Of a stretch of 5,625 bases of DNA, positions 1-5,625 are shown in pieces. Under the pieces are notes generated by a model. That model saw only the letters and a list, made by a program, of their open reading frames with translations, ran no database searches and was not told the origin of the DNA. Source of the stretch: Flavobacteriales bacterium. GTDB taxonomy: Bacteria; Bacteroidota; Bacteroidia; Flavobacteriales; BACL11. Where the stretch lies: assembly GCA_002724895.1 (NCBI GenBank), contig PBQB01000076.1:4083-9707 (forward strand), read 5' to 3'. Positions within the stretch are counted from its first letter, which is position 1. Every line of letters starts with the position of its first letter. The translations under genes were made by a program, and so were the position numbers.

Positions 1-537
1 CCTTTGCGACCCAAAAATTATTAAAAATTGATCTAAAGTTTTCAATATTCTATGTGGAGATTCATAAAAAATCATAGTTCTTTTTTCATCAACAAGTTCA
101 TTTAGTCTCTTATTCCTTCCCTTTCTAGTTGGTAAGAAACCTTCAAAGACAAATCTATCACATGAAATACCTGAATTAACTAAAGCAGGCACAAATGCTG
201 TAGCTCCTGGTAAACATTCAACTTGAATCTTATGTTTTATACATTCTCTTACTAACAAAAAGCCAGGGTCAGAAATGCTTGGTGTGCCTGCATCAGAAAC
301 TATAGCGAAGACTTCTCCTTTTTTTATCTTTTTAATAATTTGAGCATAAATCTTATGCTCGTTGAAACTATGATAAGCAATTGTTTTTTTGTTGAATCTA
401 TAGTGATTAAACAACTTTTTTGTTATTCGCGTATCTTCTACTAAAACTATATCAACCTCCTTTAAGACACGAAGCGCTCTAAAAGTTATATCTTCTAAAT
501 TACCGATTGGTGTTGGAACTAAAAATAATTTGCTCAT
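1..537 (-). CDS. rsmI: 16S rRNA (cytidine(1402)-2'-O)-methyltransferase, C-terminus cut by window edge
   Basis: RsmI transfers a methyl group from S-adenosylmethionine to the 2'-OH of C1402 in the 16S rRNA decoding centre. The frame runs open from an ATG at 537-535 to the left edge, giving the first 179 residues. Family motifs appear in order: VPTPIGNLEDIT at 7-18, EDTR at 34-37, the SAM-site stretch SDAGTPSISDPG at 81-92, LPGATA at 109-114, FEGFLP at 131-136, and FYESPHR at 157-163. These place it in the tetrapyrrole-methylase fold. Bacteroidota members are usually somewhat over 220 residues, so roughly a fifth to a quarter is missing. The start is firm because the MSKLFLVPTPIGNL beginning is typical. 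The upstream DUF2279 gene ends 9 bases before this start, so the two are probably co-transcribed. No Shine-Dalgarno sequence is visible. Confidence 0.96.
   Translation of the reverse strand, partial: MSKLFLVPTPIGNLEDITFRALRVLKEVDIVLVEDTRITKKLFNHYRFNKKTIAYHSFNEHKIYAQIIKKIKKGEVFAIVSDAGTPSISDPGFLLVRECIKHKIQVECLPGATAFVPALVNSGISCDRFVFEGFLPTRKGRNKRLNELVDEKRTMIFYESPHRILKTLDQFLIIFGSQR
342..360. repeat. 8-bp perfect hairpin with 3-base loop inside rsmI
   Basis: GAGCATAA, a three-base loop, then TTATGCTC form a perfect inverted repeat. It lies in the rsmI codons for residues 60-66. It has no U-rich tail in the rsmI message, so it does not look like a terminator. About one such repeat per few windows of this size and composition is expected by chance. 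Confidence 0.4.
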
Positions 538-546
538 TTTACAAAT

Positions 547-1485
547 CTATATAAATAGTGGATAAAACTTAAAACTTGGAGAAAATCTTATTGTCGGAGC
601 TGGAAAGTGAATATAATCAATCCAATAAATCAGTTTTTTTAGAATTGGGTTATTACATTTTCTAAATAATTTTGAAATGTTATAGTCTACCGCCAAGTAC
701 CACTCGTTTTGCCCTCCTATTTTTTTTCCTTCATTATTTATTTTTTGACTATCATCTAAACCAAAACCTATCGCTATATTCATCCAACTAGGAAAAATTG
801 AATTCTTAAGATATTTGTTAATATCAATGGTCATCCAATAAGTTTGGTTTGGATAATCATCCTGCCAATACATATTGGTTACTCTATTTCCTTTTTCTTT
901 TTCTAATTTTAAATAAGTATCTGAATGCCTGTAATATGAAAACTTAAAGTTAATAGGATTTAGAAAAGAGTTATAATGTTTAATTACAGGCCAAAAAGAA
1001 CCTAGTGTACCACATCCTAAATCCCATTTACTAAAACCCCAGTATGGTGCATAAGCATCTTTTAATTCTATTCCTAATTGTAACATTGTTCCAAAACAAG
1101 CTCCAAAAAGCAAAGATTTTTTATGATTAACGCCTACCCAACTTAAAGATGATGAAAATATCTCAGAGGCATGTAATCCTCCAAGAAAATGGCCTGCTTT
1201 ATCCACATTTAATGCGTATCTTAAGTCAGGTCCGTTATCAAAATGAAAGTTGCTTTCCTGTTCTGACCACCAGTTTTTTTTTGCATATAAATAGGACGCT
1301 GTTAGCCCAACGCTTACTCCTGCACTTACAATAATTATTCGTTTTTTGTCTAATTTATACGAGCTGTATAAAAACTCAGTATTTGCTAATGTAGAAAAAG
1401 AAAAAAAACAGCAAATCGTGAAAACAAACAATCCTTTAAAACTCATTGAAATGATATTGGTTTTTATACTTTTGTTAGCAAACAT
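547..1485 (-). CDS. DUF2279 family envelope protein with signal peptide
   Basis: I recognise this as a DUF2279-type protein, common in Bacteroidota and of unknown biochemical function. It has 312 residues from the ATG at 1485. An N-terminal hydrophobic stretch at about 18-34, ending STLA, looks like a signal peptide cut near residue 34; the cysteines at 25-26 do not form a good lipobox. The conserved core follows: DKAGH at 95-99, LGGLHASE at 101-108, a glycine-rich hydrophobic stretch at 126-140 ending in Glu140, YWGFSKWD at 148-155, then YWQDDYPNQTYWMTIDI around 206-222. The C-terminus ends in alternating hydrophobic and aromatic residues (FKFYPLFI), which could suit a beta-strand at the outer membrane, though that is inference. 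A second ATG at 1446 (residue 14) gives a more classical 21-residue signal peptide and would free the overlapping promoter region, so it may be the real start. It lies 9 bases upstream of rsmI and diverges from tdk. Confidence 0.85.
   Translation of the reverse strand: MFANKSIKTNIISMSFKGLFVFTICCFFSFSTLANTEFLYSSYKLDKKRIIIVSAGVSVGLTASYLYAKKNWWSEQESNFHFDNGPDLRYALNVDKAGHFLGGLHASEIFSSSLSWVGVNHKKSLLFGACFGTMLQLGIELKDAYAPYWGFSKWDLGCGTLGSFWPVIKHYNSFLNPINFKFSYYRHSDTYLKLEKEKGNRVTNMYWQDDYPNQTYWMTIDINKYLKNSIFPSWMNIAIGFGLDDSQKINNEGKKIGGQNEWYLAVDYNISKLFRKCNNPILKKLIYWIDYIHFPAPTIRFSPSFKFYPLFI
1446..1474 (+). promoter_or_regulatory. candidate Bacteroidota-type promoter for tdk-alr
   Basis: TTG at 1446-1448, an 18-base spacer, and TACTTTTG at 1467-1474 match the Bacteroidota vegetative promoter pattern (TTG, 17-23 bases, TAnnTTTG). 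Transcription would begin near 1481, leaving a leader of about 46 bases before the tdk ATG at 1527. It lies inside the 5' end of the DUF2279 frame if that gene starts at 1485, but just outside it if it starts at 1446. The match is by eye, and the -33 element is only three bases, so chance agreement is possible. Confidence 0.45.
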
Positions 1486-1486
1486 A
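1479..1486 (-). promoter_or_regulatory. possible -7 box for DUF2279-rsmI
   Basis: On the minus strand this reads TATGTTTG, a full match to TAnnTTTG. It would start transcription near 1472, which only makes sense if DUF2279 is translated from the ATG at 1446 rather than 1485. No TTG is found 17-23 bases upstream on the minus strand, so support is limited to the -7 element. It lies four bases from the plus-strand -7 box and faces it. Confidence 0.25.
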
Positions 1487-1526
1487 ATTAAAAGAGATAT
1501 AATTAGTTGATATTTTAGAATTGTAT

Positions 1527-2093
1527 ATGCAAAATAATATTAATGTTAATGGTATAGAAGTTGTTTGCGGATCCATGTTTTCGGGGAAAACTGAAGAATT
1601 GTTAAAACGATTATCCAGAGCTCAACTAGCCAAATTAAATGTTGTAGTTTTTAAACCAATTATTGACTCAAGATATGATAAAAATAATATTGTTTCTCAT
1701 AATAAAAACAAGATGAATTGTATAGCAATTCAAAATGCAGATGAAATTTTGTCTTACATTAAAAATATTGATGTTATTGGGATTGATGAAGCTCAATTTT
1801 TTGATGTTAATTTGATTAATGTGTGTAATATGATAGCAAATAAAGGTAAGCGAGTTATTATTGCTGGTTTAGACATGGATTTTTTAGGTGCTCCTTTTGG
1901 TATAATGCCAACTCTTTTAGCAATTGCCGAAAGGATTACAAAATTAAATGCGATATGCTTTGAATGTGGTGATTTGGCAAATTATTCATTTAGGAAAAAT
2001 AAAAAGAAAAATCTAATAGAAATAGGCGATACTAAAGAATATCAAGCATTATGTAGGCTATGTTTTCAAAAAAAAATATCAAAAAATGCATAA
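1527..2093 (+). CDS. tdk: Thymidine kinase, type II zinc-binding (TK1-like)
   Basis: The enzyme phosphorylates thymidine to dTMP with ATP in the cytosolic salvage pathway. The 188-residue length is normal for the family. The P-loop is GSMFSGKT at 15-22. FKPIIDSRY at 42-50 and IDEAQFF at 86-92 follow, with Glu88 as the likely catalytic base. GLDMDF at 114-119 and the thymidine-binding lasso region with Tyr172 come next. Four structural zinc cysteines are present as two CxxC pairs: Cys144/Cys147 and Cys176/Cys179. I chose the ATG at 1527; a TTG at 1521 is in frame but less likely. There is no Shine-Dalgarno sequence. The stop codon overlaps the alr start by 8 bases (ATGCATAA), so the two genes form one transcription unit. 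An A9 run at 2068-2076 lies near the 3' end. Confidence 0.96.
   Translation: MQNNINVNGIEVVCGSMFSGKTEELLKRLSRAQLAKLNVVVFKPIIDSRYDKNNIVSHNKNKMNCIAIQNADEILSYIKNIDVIGIDEAQFFDVNLINVCNMIANKGKRVIIAGLDMDFLGAPFGIMPTLLAIAERITKLNAICFECGDLANYSFRKNKKKNLIEIGDTKEYQALCRLCFQKKISKNA
2068..2076 (+). other. A9 slippery run at the tdk-alr junction
   Basis: Nine consecutive A bases lie in the tdk frame six codons before its stop. Removing one A from the message, or a +1 ribosomal shift here, moves reading from the tdk frame into the alr frame. That frame stays open through TAT CAA AAA to the alr ATG at 2086. The product would be a Tdk-Alr fusion. The run and frames are directly visible; whether slippage occurs is unknown. 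Confidence 0.4.
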
Positions 2094-3162
2094 CCACAAC
2101 GAAACAATATTATATGTAGACTTAAATAAGTTAAAGCATAATTTCAATTTTTTTAAATCTAAACTGCGTAAATCAACAAAAATTATTTGTGTTGTAAAGG
2201 CATATGCGTATGGCCATGGAGATATTAGAATTTCTAAAGCCCTTGAAAAATTAAATATCTACGGTTTATGGGTAACTGACTTTGAAGAAGGAGTTGTTTT
2301 AAGAAAGTCAGGGGTTCGTTCAAGAATAATAGTTGCAAATCCTGGCATAAAAAGTTATGAGCAAATTCTGAAATATAATCTTGATATAGTTATTTATAAT
2401 AAAACTCTACTGGATCTTTATTGTTCAAAAAAAAAACCTGTTAATGTTCATATAAAACTTAATACTGGCATGAATCGATATGGTTTTAATTCTCACGAAA
2501 TAACTAGCGTTTGTGAAAAATTAAATAGTTCTCCTCATCTAAATGTCCTTTCAGTATGCTCACATTTAGCCTGTGCTGATAAAAAAGACCTTAAAGATTT
2601 CACATTAAATCAGTTAAAAAAATTTTCATCTATTTCTAAAGTTTTCGAAAAAAAGATAGACAAAAAACTATTAAAACACATACTTAATTCAAGCGGTGTT
2701 CTTAACTATTCAAGTTTTCAAATGGATATGGTGAGAATTGGTATAGGTCTATATGGTAGTATGAAAAATGAAAATTTATTGCCAATCAGTTCGTTAAGCA
2801 GTGTTATAACCCAAACTAGAATAATTGAAAAAGGGGATTTTGTAGGATACGGATTTAGTTTTTGTTCTAACAAAAAAATGCAAATTTCAATTGTCCCAGT
2901 TGGGTATGCTGATGGATTAAATCGAAAATTAAGTAATGGTGTAGGGAAAGTTATTATTAATGGTCGAATCTGTAAAATAGTTGGAAAAATAAGTATGGGG
3001 ACGTTTGCCATTGACACCTCTGAAGTTAATGTTAGTGAGGGGCAAAAAATCGAAGTGTTTGGAGATAGTTTGAGCGTCTATTCAATTGCTAGAAGCCTAA
3101 ACACCATTCCTTATGAGATTTACTCTACATTAAATCGTAGAATCAAACGAATTTATCTTTGA
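2086..3162 (+). CDS. alr: Alanine racemase, PLP-dependent, stand-alone
   Basis: Alr interconverts L- and D-alanine in the cytosol and supplies D-alanine for peptidoglycan precursors. At 358 residues it has the normal length for a single-function Alr; many Bacteroidota carry Alr fused to MurF, but this one is not. VVKAYAYGHG at 36-45 contains Lys38, the PLP Schiff-base lysine, and Tyr42. IKLNTGMNRYGF at 123-134 supplies Lys124, equivalent to the carbamylated lysine, and Arg131. His160, Ser203 and Arg217 (in VRIGIGLYG) match the PLP-phosphate and pyridine contacts. Tyr255 in VGYG is the second catalytic base, and IPYEIYST at 341-348 carries the conserved late tyrosine, Tyr343. One oddity is Met304-Gly305, where the family nearly always has Met-Asp. 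The gene overlaps tdk by 8 bases and overlaps the convergent ligase-like gene by 33 bases. A run of ten A at 2427-2436 encodes KKK at 115-117. Confidence 0.95.
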   Translation: MHNHNETILYVDLNKLKHNFNFFKSKLRKSTKIICVVKAYAYGHGDIRISKALEKLNIYGLWVTDFEEGVVLRKSGVRSRIIVANPGIKSYEQILKYNLDIVIYNKTLLDLYCSKKKPVNVHIKLNTGMNRYGFNSHEITSVCEKLNSSPHLNVLSVCSHLACADKKDLKDFTLNQLKKFSSISKVFEKKIDKKLLKHILNSSGVLNYSSFQMDMVRIGIGLYGSMKNENLLPISSLSSVITQTRIIEKGDFVGYGFSFCSNKKMQISIVPVGYADGLNRKLSNGVGKVIINGRICKIVGKISMGTFAIDTSEVNVSEGQKIEVFGDSLSVYSIARSLNTIPYEIYSTLNRRIKRIYL

Positions 3163-4521
3163 ATTTGCAACTAATAATGAGTAAAAAAACGCAAAAAATG
3201 AGACTCCTGCCTGTCTTTCTAAAAATGATTCAGTAATAAAACTCAAAACAATTAATAATAAAAAAAAGATCTCAAAATAATTTTTTGTTAAAAAAAAGTT
3301 TTTAATAGGAAAAAACAATATAAAGATTAATAATGAAATACCTATAATACCTATAGTAGCAAAAGTTTGTAAATATTGATTGTGATAATTATATTGTTGA
3401 GCTATATAAAACTTACTCCTATCACTCTTTTTTTCTAATAATTGCAAGGCATAATTTTGCAGAAATGTATTAGTTTTTATTCCTTCTAATTTTGCTTTTC
3501 TAGTTAACTTTTCAATTCTTTTTTTATCTTTCTTTAAAATATTTATCTGTTTTAATAACATCTCATTTTTTGAATTCTCATTTACAATATACTTTTCCAT
3601 TTTAGTTAATAAGTTTTTTTTCGCATCACCTACTCCTGTTCCAATTATAATGTTTTGTTTTATTACATTTAACGCTTCTCTCCAAAGGTCCTTTCTTGCT
3701 AGATCTACTTTTTCTCCAACATCTAAAATCATAGATACTTGAGATATGGTTTGTTTGTACCTATAGTTAAGTGCACTTGGTGCACTTATAATTTGTCCTA
3801 CTATTAATAAATAGATGGTTGTAATTAACAAACCCGCCCAGGTTTTTTGCTTTTTATAATATTTATAAATGAAAAAGACTGAAACAAAAAAAATCATAAT
3901 TAAAATCTGCATTCTTGATGCAAGCAACAAGACAAATAGCATTTGTATTGCAATAATAACTATAGCATATTTATTAGTTTTTTTATTATTTAAATTAATA
4001 TAAAACAAAATAAGTATTGAAAAACATGTAAATAAAGATTGGTATGCGGTATGCATGTTTATAGTTAAATTGGAATAATAAAAAACATTTAAATCTAGTG
4101 TTGAAAAATAATTGGGTAAAGCTTTAAAAAAACAGTAAAAATTAATAGCTAGGCTCGAATAAGCAAAGCTTAATAAAATATAATTATACTGTTTTTTGTC
4201 TTTTAATTTTATAGTCCCCAAGATCAATGGTAAAATTAAAAGCGGTGATTTTAATATTAAATCTACTTTAGCAAAATCTTTTTCTAAAGACCAAAAAAAA
4301 CTTAAACAATAAAAAAAATAAAATAAAACCAATACCATCAATTCTTTGTTCAGATTAACTCTTGTTATTTTTTTTAACCCCTGATGAAAAAAAAGCCAAT
4401 ACAAAAACAATAATATTATGCCAATTTTATAAATTACTATTTGTAATGATATTCCAATTGAAATAATTAATAACAGTATGAAATAAAGGTTAGATGAAAT
4501 GTCTTTATGTGTAAAACTCAT
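3130..4521 (-). CDS. O-antigen ligase/polymerase-like membrane protein (WaaL/Wzy superfamily)
   Basis: This is a 463-residue polytopic inner-membrane protein. Proteins of this fold attach or polymerise lipid-linked glycans on the periplasmic face, but the window cannot tell ligase, polymerase and protein O-glycosyltransferase apart. Hydrophobic segments lie at about 11-45 (two), 61-77, 92-104, 113-132, 160-176, 185-219 (two) and 229-246, then 383-404, 415-430 and 438-452. Family-like features are His157 in HTAYQSL, Arg203 in SRMQI, the RKDLWREA helix at 276-283, GTGVGD at 294-299, HNQYLQ at 380-385, and a late ESFLERQAGVSFFAFF stretch at 431-446. Between GTGVGD and HNQYLQ lies an unusually long, Lys/Glu-rich, probably helical segment of about 80 residues. 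The start shares one base with the stop of the upstream protease (TAATG), suggesting coupled translation. The last ten codons and stop run antisense to the end of alr. Confidence 0.82.
   Translation of the reverse strand: MSFTHKDISSNLYFILLLIISIGISLQIVIYKIGIILLFLYWLFFHQGLKKITRVNLNKELMVLVLFYFFYCLSFFWSLEKDFAKVDLILKSPLLILPLILGTIKLKDKKQYNYILLSFAYSSLAINFYCFFKALPNYFSTLDLNVFYYSNLTINMHTAYQSLFTCFSILILFYINLNNKKTNKYAIVIIAIQMLFVLLLASRMQILIMIFFVSVFFIYKYYKKQKTWAGLLITTIYLLIVGQIISAPSALNYRYKQTISQVSMILDVGEKVDLARKDLWREALNVIKQNIIIGTGVGDAKKNLLTKMEKYIVNENSKNEMLLKQINILKKDKKRIEKLTRKAKLEGIKTNTFLQNYALQLLEKKSDRSKFYIAQQYNYHNQYLQTFATIGIIGISLLIFILFFPIKNFFLTKNYFEIFFLLLIVLSFITESFLERQAGVSFFAFFYSLLVANSKINSFDSTI
3768..3788. repeat. 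9-bp perfect hairpin with 3-base loop inside the ligase-like gene
   Basis: TAAGTGCAC, loop TTG, then GTGCACTTA form a perfect 9-bp stem with four G:C pairs, strong for this AT-rich region. It encodes the SAPSAL stretch at about residues 246-251, at the end of the last membrane segment before the big loop. GTGCACTT is also directly repeated within it. No T-run follows in the direction of the gene, so it is not a standard terminator. Confidence 0.4.
4200..4242. repeat. 12-bp perfect inverted repeat, 19-base spacer, in the ligase-like gene
   Basis: CTTTTAATTTTA at 4200-4211 and its reverse complement at 4231-4242 flank a 19-base spacer. It lies in codons for about residues 94-107 of the ligase-like protein. 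The arms are almost entirely A and T, so low complexity may explain it. Confidence 0.3.
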
Positions 4522-5625
4522 TATTTAGTGCCTGAAATAATATTCTCATACTCTTGTTTATCATTAAGGATCTCTATGGCCCGTTTAACATCTTTATCAA
4601 ATTCTAGCGAGCTTTTTATTCTTCCCTTCTGATAAGTGTATCTACTTACAATTTCTTCGGTTAAAATTTCACAAACTTTTTGCTTGTTTTTTTCAAGGTC
4701 ATCTTTTTTATTTAGTTTTAATTTATCTAACAAAGATTGGTAATCCGAGGCTATTTCTTCAAAATATTTTTCGTTCTTAGCCTTCTCTTTAAAGTCTTCC
4801 AAACTTTCTTCTGTCTTTGTTTTATAATCATACTTTTTATCTGAAATATAGTCCTTAAAACTTAAATAATTTGTCTCATCAAATATAAAGTTGTTTGTAA
4901 TATTTTCGTGTTTATGTCTAAACTCTGTTGCAAAATCAAAAAATAATCTTTCTCTATATAATGATAATATTATATTTGAAACACTTTCTTTATCTACAAT
5001 TATATCAGGCTCAATTCCTCCACCGTCATATACTTTTCTTCCATTTCTAGTTCTGAATTCTGTTTTTAATGAGTCTGGAACTTTTCCAATACTACCATCA
5101 TCATTCCTGTTATTATAATTTACAGACTGAATACATCTACCACTTGGAATATAATATTTAGCAACTGTTAACTTTAATTGTGCATTATAAGAAAGCTTTC
5201 TTGTTTGCTGAACCAATCCTTTGCCAAAACTTCTTTGGCCTATTACAACGCCTCTGTCTAAATCTTGTATGGCTCCTGAAACAATTTCAGAAGCAGATGC
5301 TGATGCAGAGTTAATTAATACAACTAACGGAACATCTGTATCAAGGGGTTGATTTTTTGCATAATATGTTTTCTCCCATGACTTTATTTTTCCTTTAGTT
5401 TTAACAACTTCTTCTCCTTTTGGAACAAATAAGTTAACCATATCAACTGATTCATTTAATAGTCCTCCCGGATTATTTCGCAAATCTAAAATAAGCCCTT
5501 TTAAATTTTTTTCGTCTTTAAGTTTTTGAATTGCATTCTTTAAATCGTTAGAACATCCTCTAGTAAAACTTCTTAATTTAACATATCCGACATCTTCACT
5601 TAAATATGAAAAGTAAGGCACACTT
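4521..5625 (-). CDS. S41 carboxyl-terminal processing protease, N-terminus cut by window edge
   Basis: A CtpA/Tsp-type serine protease that acts outside the cytoplasm on the C-terminal parts of envelope proteins. The frame is open to the right edge, so the GTG at 5621 is not taken as the start; the signal anchor and most of the PDZ region lie outside. Numbering from the valine at 5621: VGYVKLRSFT at 11-20, LILDLRNNPGG at 43-53, INSASASASEI at 103-113 with nucleophile Ser109, Asp120, and SFGKGLVQQ at 131-139 with Lys134 and Gln138. The Ser-Lys-Gln spacing equals that of E. coli Tsp (430, 455, 459). AKYYIPSGRCIQ and KVYDGGGIEPDI follow. The charged helical C-terminal domain (about 215-366) has DYQSL, DDLEKNK and SRYTYQKGR, as in Bacteroidota homologues. 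Full members are about 530-560 residues, so perhaps 170-190 are missing. The stop overlaps the ligase-like gene by one base. Confidence 0.95.
   Translation of the reverse strand, partial: SVPYFSYLSEDVGYVKLRSFTRGCSNDLKNAIQKLKDEKNLKGLILDLRNNPGGLLNESVDMVNLFVPKGEEVVKTKGKIKSWEKTYYAKNQPLDTDVPLVVLINSASASASEIVSGAIQDLDRGVVIGQRSFGKGLVQQTRKLSYNAQLKLTVAKYYIPSGRCIQSVNYNNRNDDGSIGKVPDSLKTEFRTRNGRKVYDGGGIEPDIIVDKESVSNIILSLYRERLFFDFATEFRHKHENITNNFIFDETNYLSFKDYISDKKYDYKTKTEESLEDFKEKAKNEKYFEEIASDYQSLLDKLKLNKKDDLEKNKQKVCEILTEEIVSRYTYQKGRIKSSLEFDKDVKRAIEILNDKQEYENIISGTK

Noticed and set aside
542..549. TAGATTTG on the minus strand, a -7 box match just before rsmI
   Set aside because: It includes the DUF2279 stop, has no TTG at the right distance upstream, and would start transcription at or inside the rsmI start codon.
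1149..1334. Plus-strand open frame of 61 codons
   Set aside because: It lies wholly antisense to the well-supported DUF2279 gene and its product resembles nothing I know.
1381..1416. 7-bp inverted repeat ATTTGCT/AGCAAAT with a 22-base spacer in the DUF2279 signal peptide region
   Set aside because: It is short with a long spacer, and no regulatory role is suggested by its position inside the gene.
2718..3017. Minus-strand open frame of 99 codons
   Set aside because: It is antisense to conserved alr sequence, and its hydrophobic content reflects the reverse of that sequence.
4022..4059. Inverted pair AAACATG/CATGTTT and tandem GGTATGC copies
   Set aside because: The arms are short, the tandem has only two copies, and both lie in the coding sequence of the ligase-like protein without a CRISPR-like or mobile-element pattern.
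4891..5118. Plus-strand open frame of 75 codons
   Set aside because: It is antisense to the conserved protease region and has no recognisable family features.
5189..5202. 14-bp perfect palindrome AAGAAAGCTTTCTT in the protease gene
   Set aside because: About one palindrome of this size is expected by chance in a window of this length and composition, and it lies in conserved coding sequence.
5619..5621. GTG as the start of the S41 protease
   Set aside because: The frame continues open to the window edge, and the sequence there is already inside the conserved protein, so the true start lies outside.

Overview
The window is ordinary chromosomal DNA from an AT-rich member of the Bacteroidota, most likely a flavobacterium-like organism with a compact genome. 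Three things point there. The carboxyl-terminal protease and the DUF2279 protein resemble the Bacteroidota forms of their families. None of the visible starts has a clear Shine-Dalgarno sequence; all are preceded by A/T-rich bases. The only good promoter candidate has the Bacteroidota form (TTG, about 18 bases, TAnnTTTG). The DNA is packed with A and T runs, and there is only one intergenic gap of any size (about 40 bp).

Layout from left to right. Positions 1-537 (minus) hold most of rsmI, the 16S rRNA C1402 ribose methyltransferase, cut by the left edge. Nine bases upstream of it lies a DUF2279 envelope protein (547-1485, minus), probably co-transcribed with rsmI. A short divergent promoter region around 1446-1526 separates this pair from a plus-strand pair: thymidine kinase tdk (1527-2093) and alanine racemase alr (2086-3162), overlapping by 8 bp. 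Converging on alr, and overlapping its 3' end by 33 bp, is an O-antigen ligase/polymerase-like membrane protein (3130-4521, minus). It is coupled through a TAATG junction to an upstream S41 carboxyl-terminal processing protease (4521-5625, minus), which is cut by the right edge.

The genes fall into three functional sets. rsmI and tdk are housekeeping genes (rRNA modification, thymidine salvage). alr supplies D-alanine for peptidoglycan. DUF2279, the ligase-like protein and the protease act in or across the envelope. I see no mobile element, CRISPR array, tRNA, rRNA or toxin-antitoxin module, and no stretch above 300 bases without a gene.

I found no convincing undescribed system. The points most worth checking are: an unusually long charged segment in the ligase-like protein; a Met-Gly where alanine racemases normally have Met-Asp; an A9 run whose one-base slippage would fuse Tdk to Alr; two facing -7 boxes between the divergent genes; and the compact overlaps at 2086-2093, 3130-3162 and 4521.
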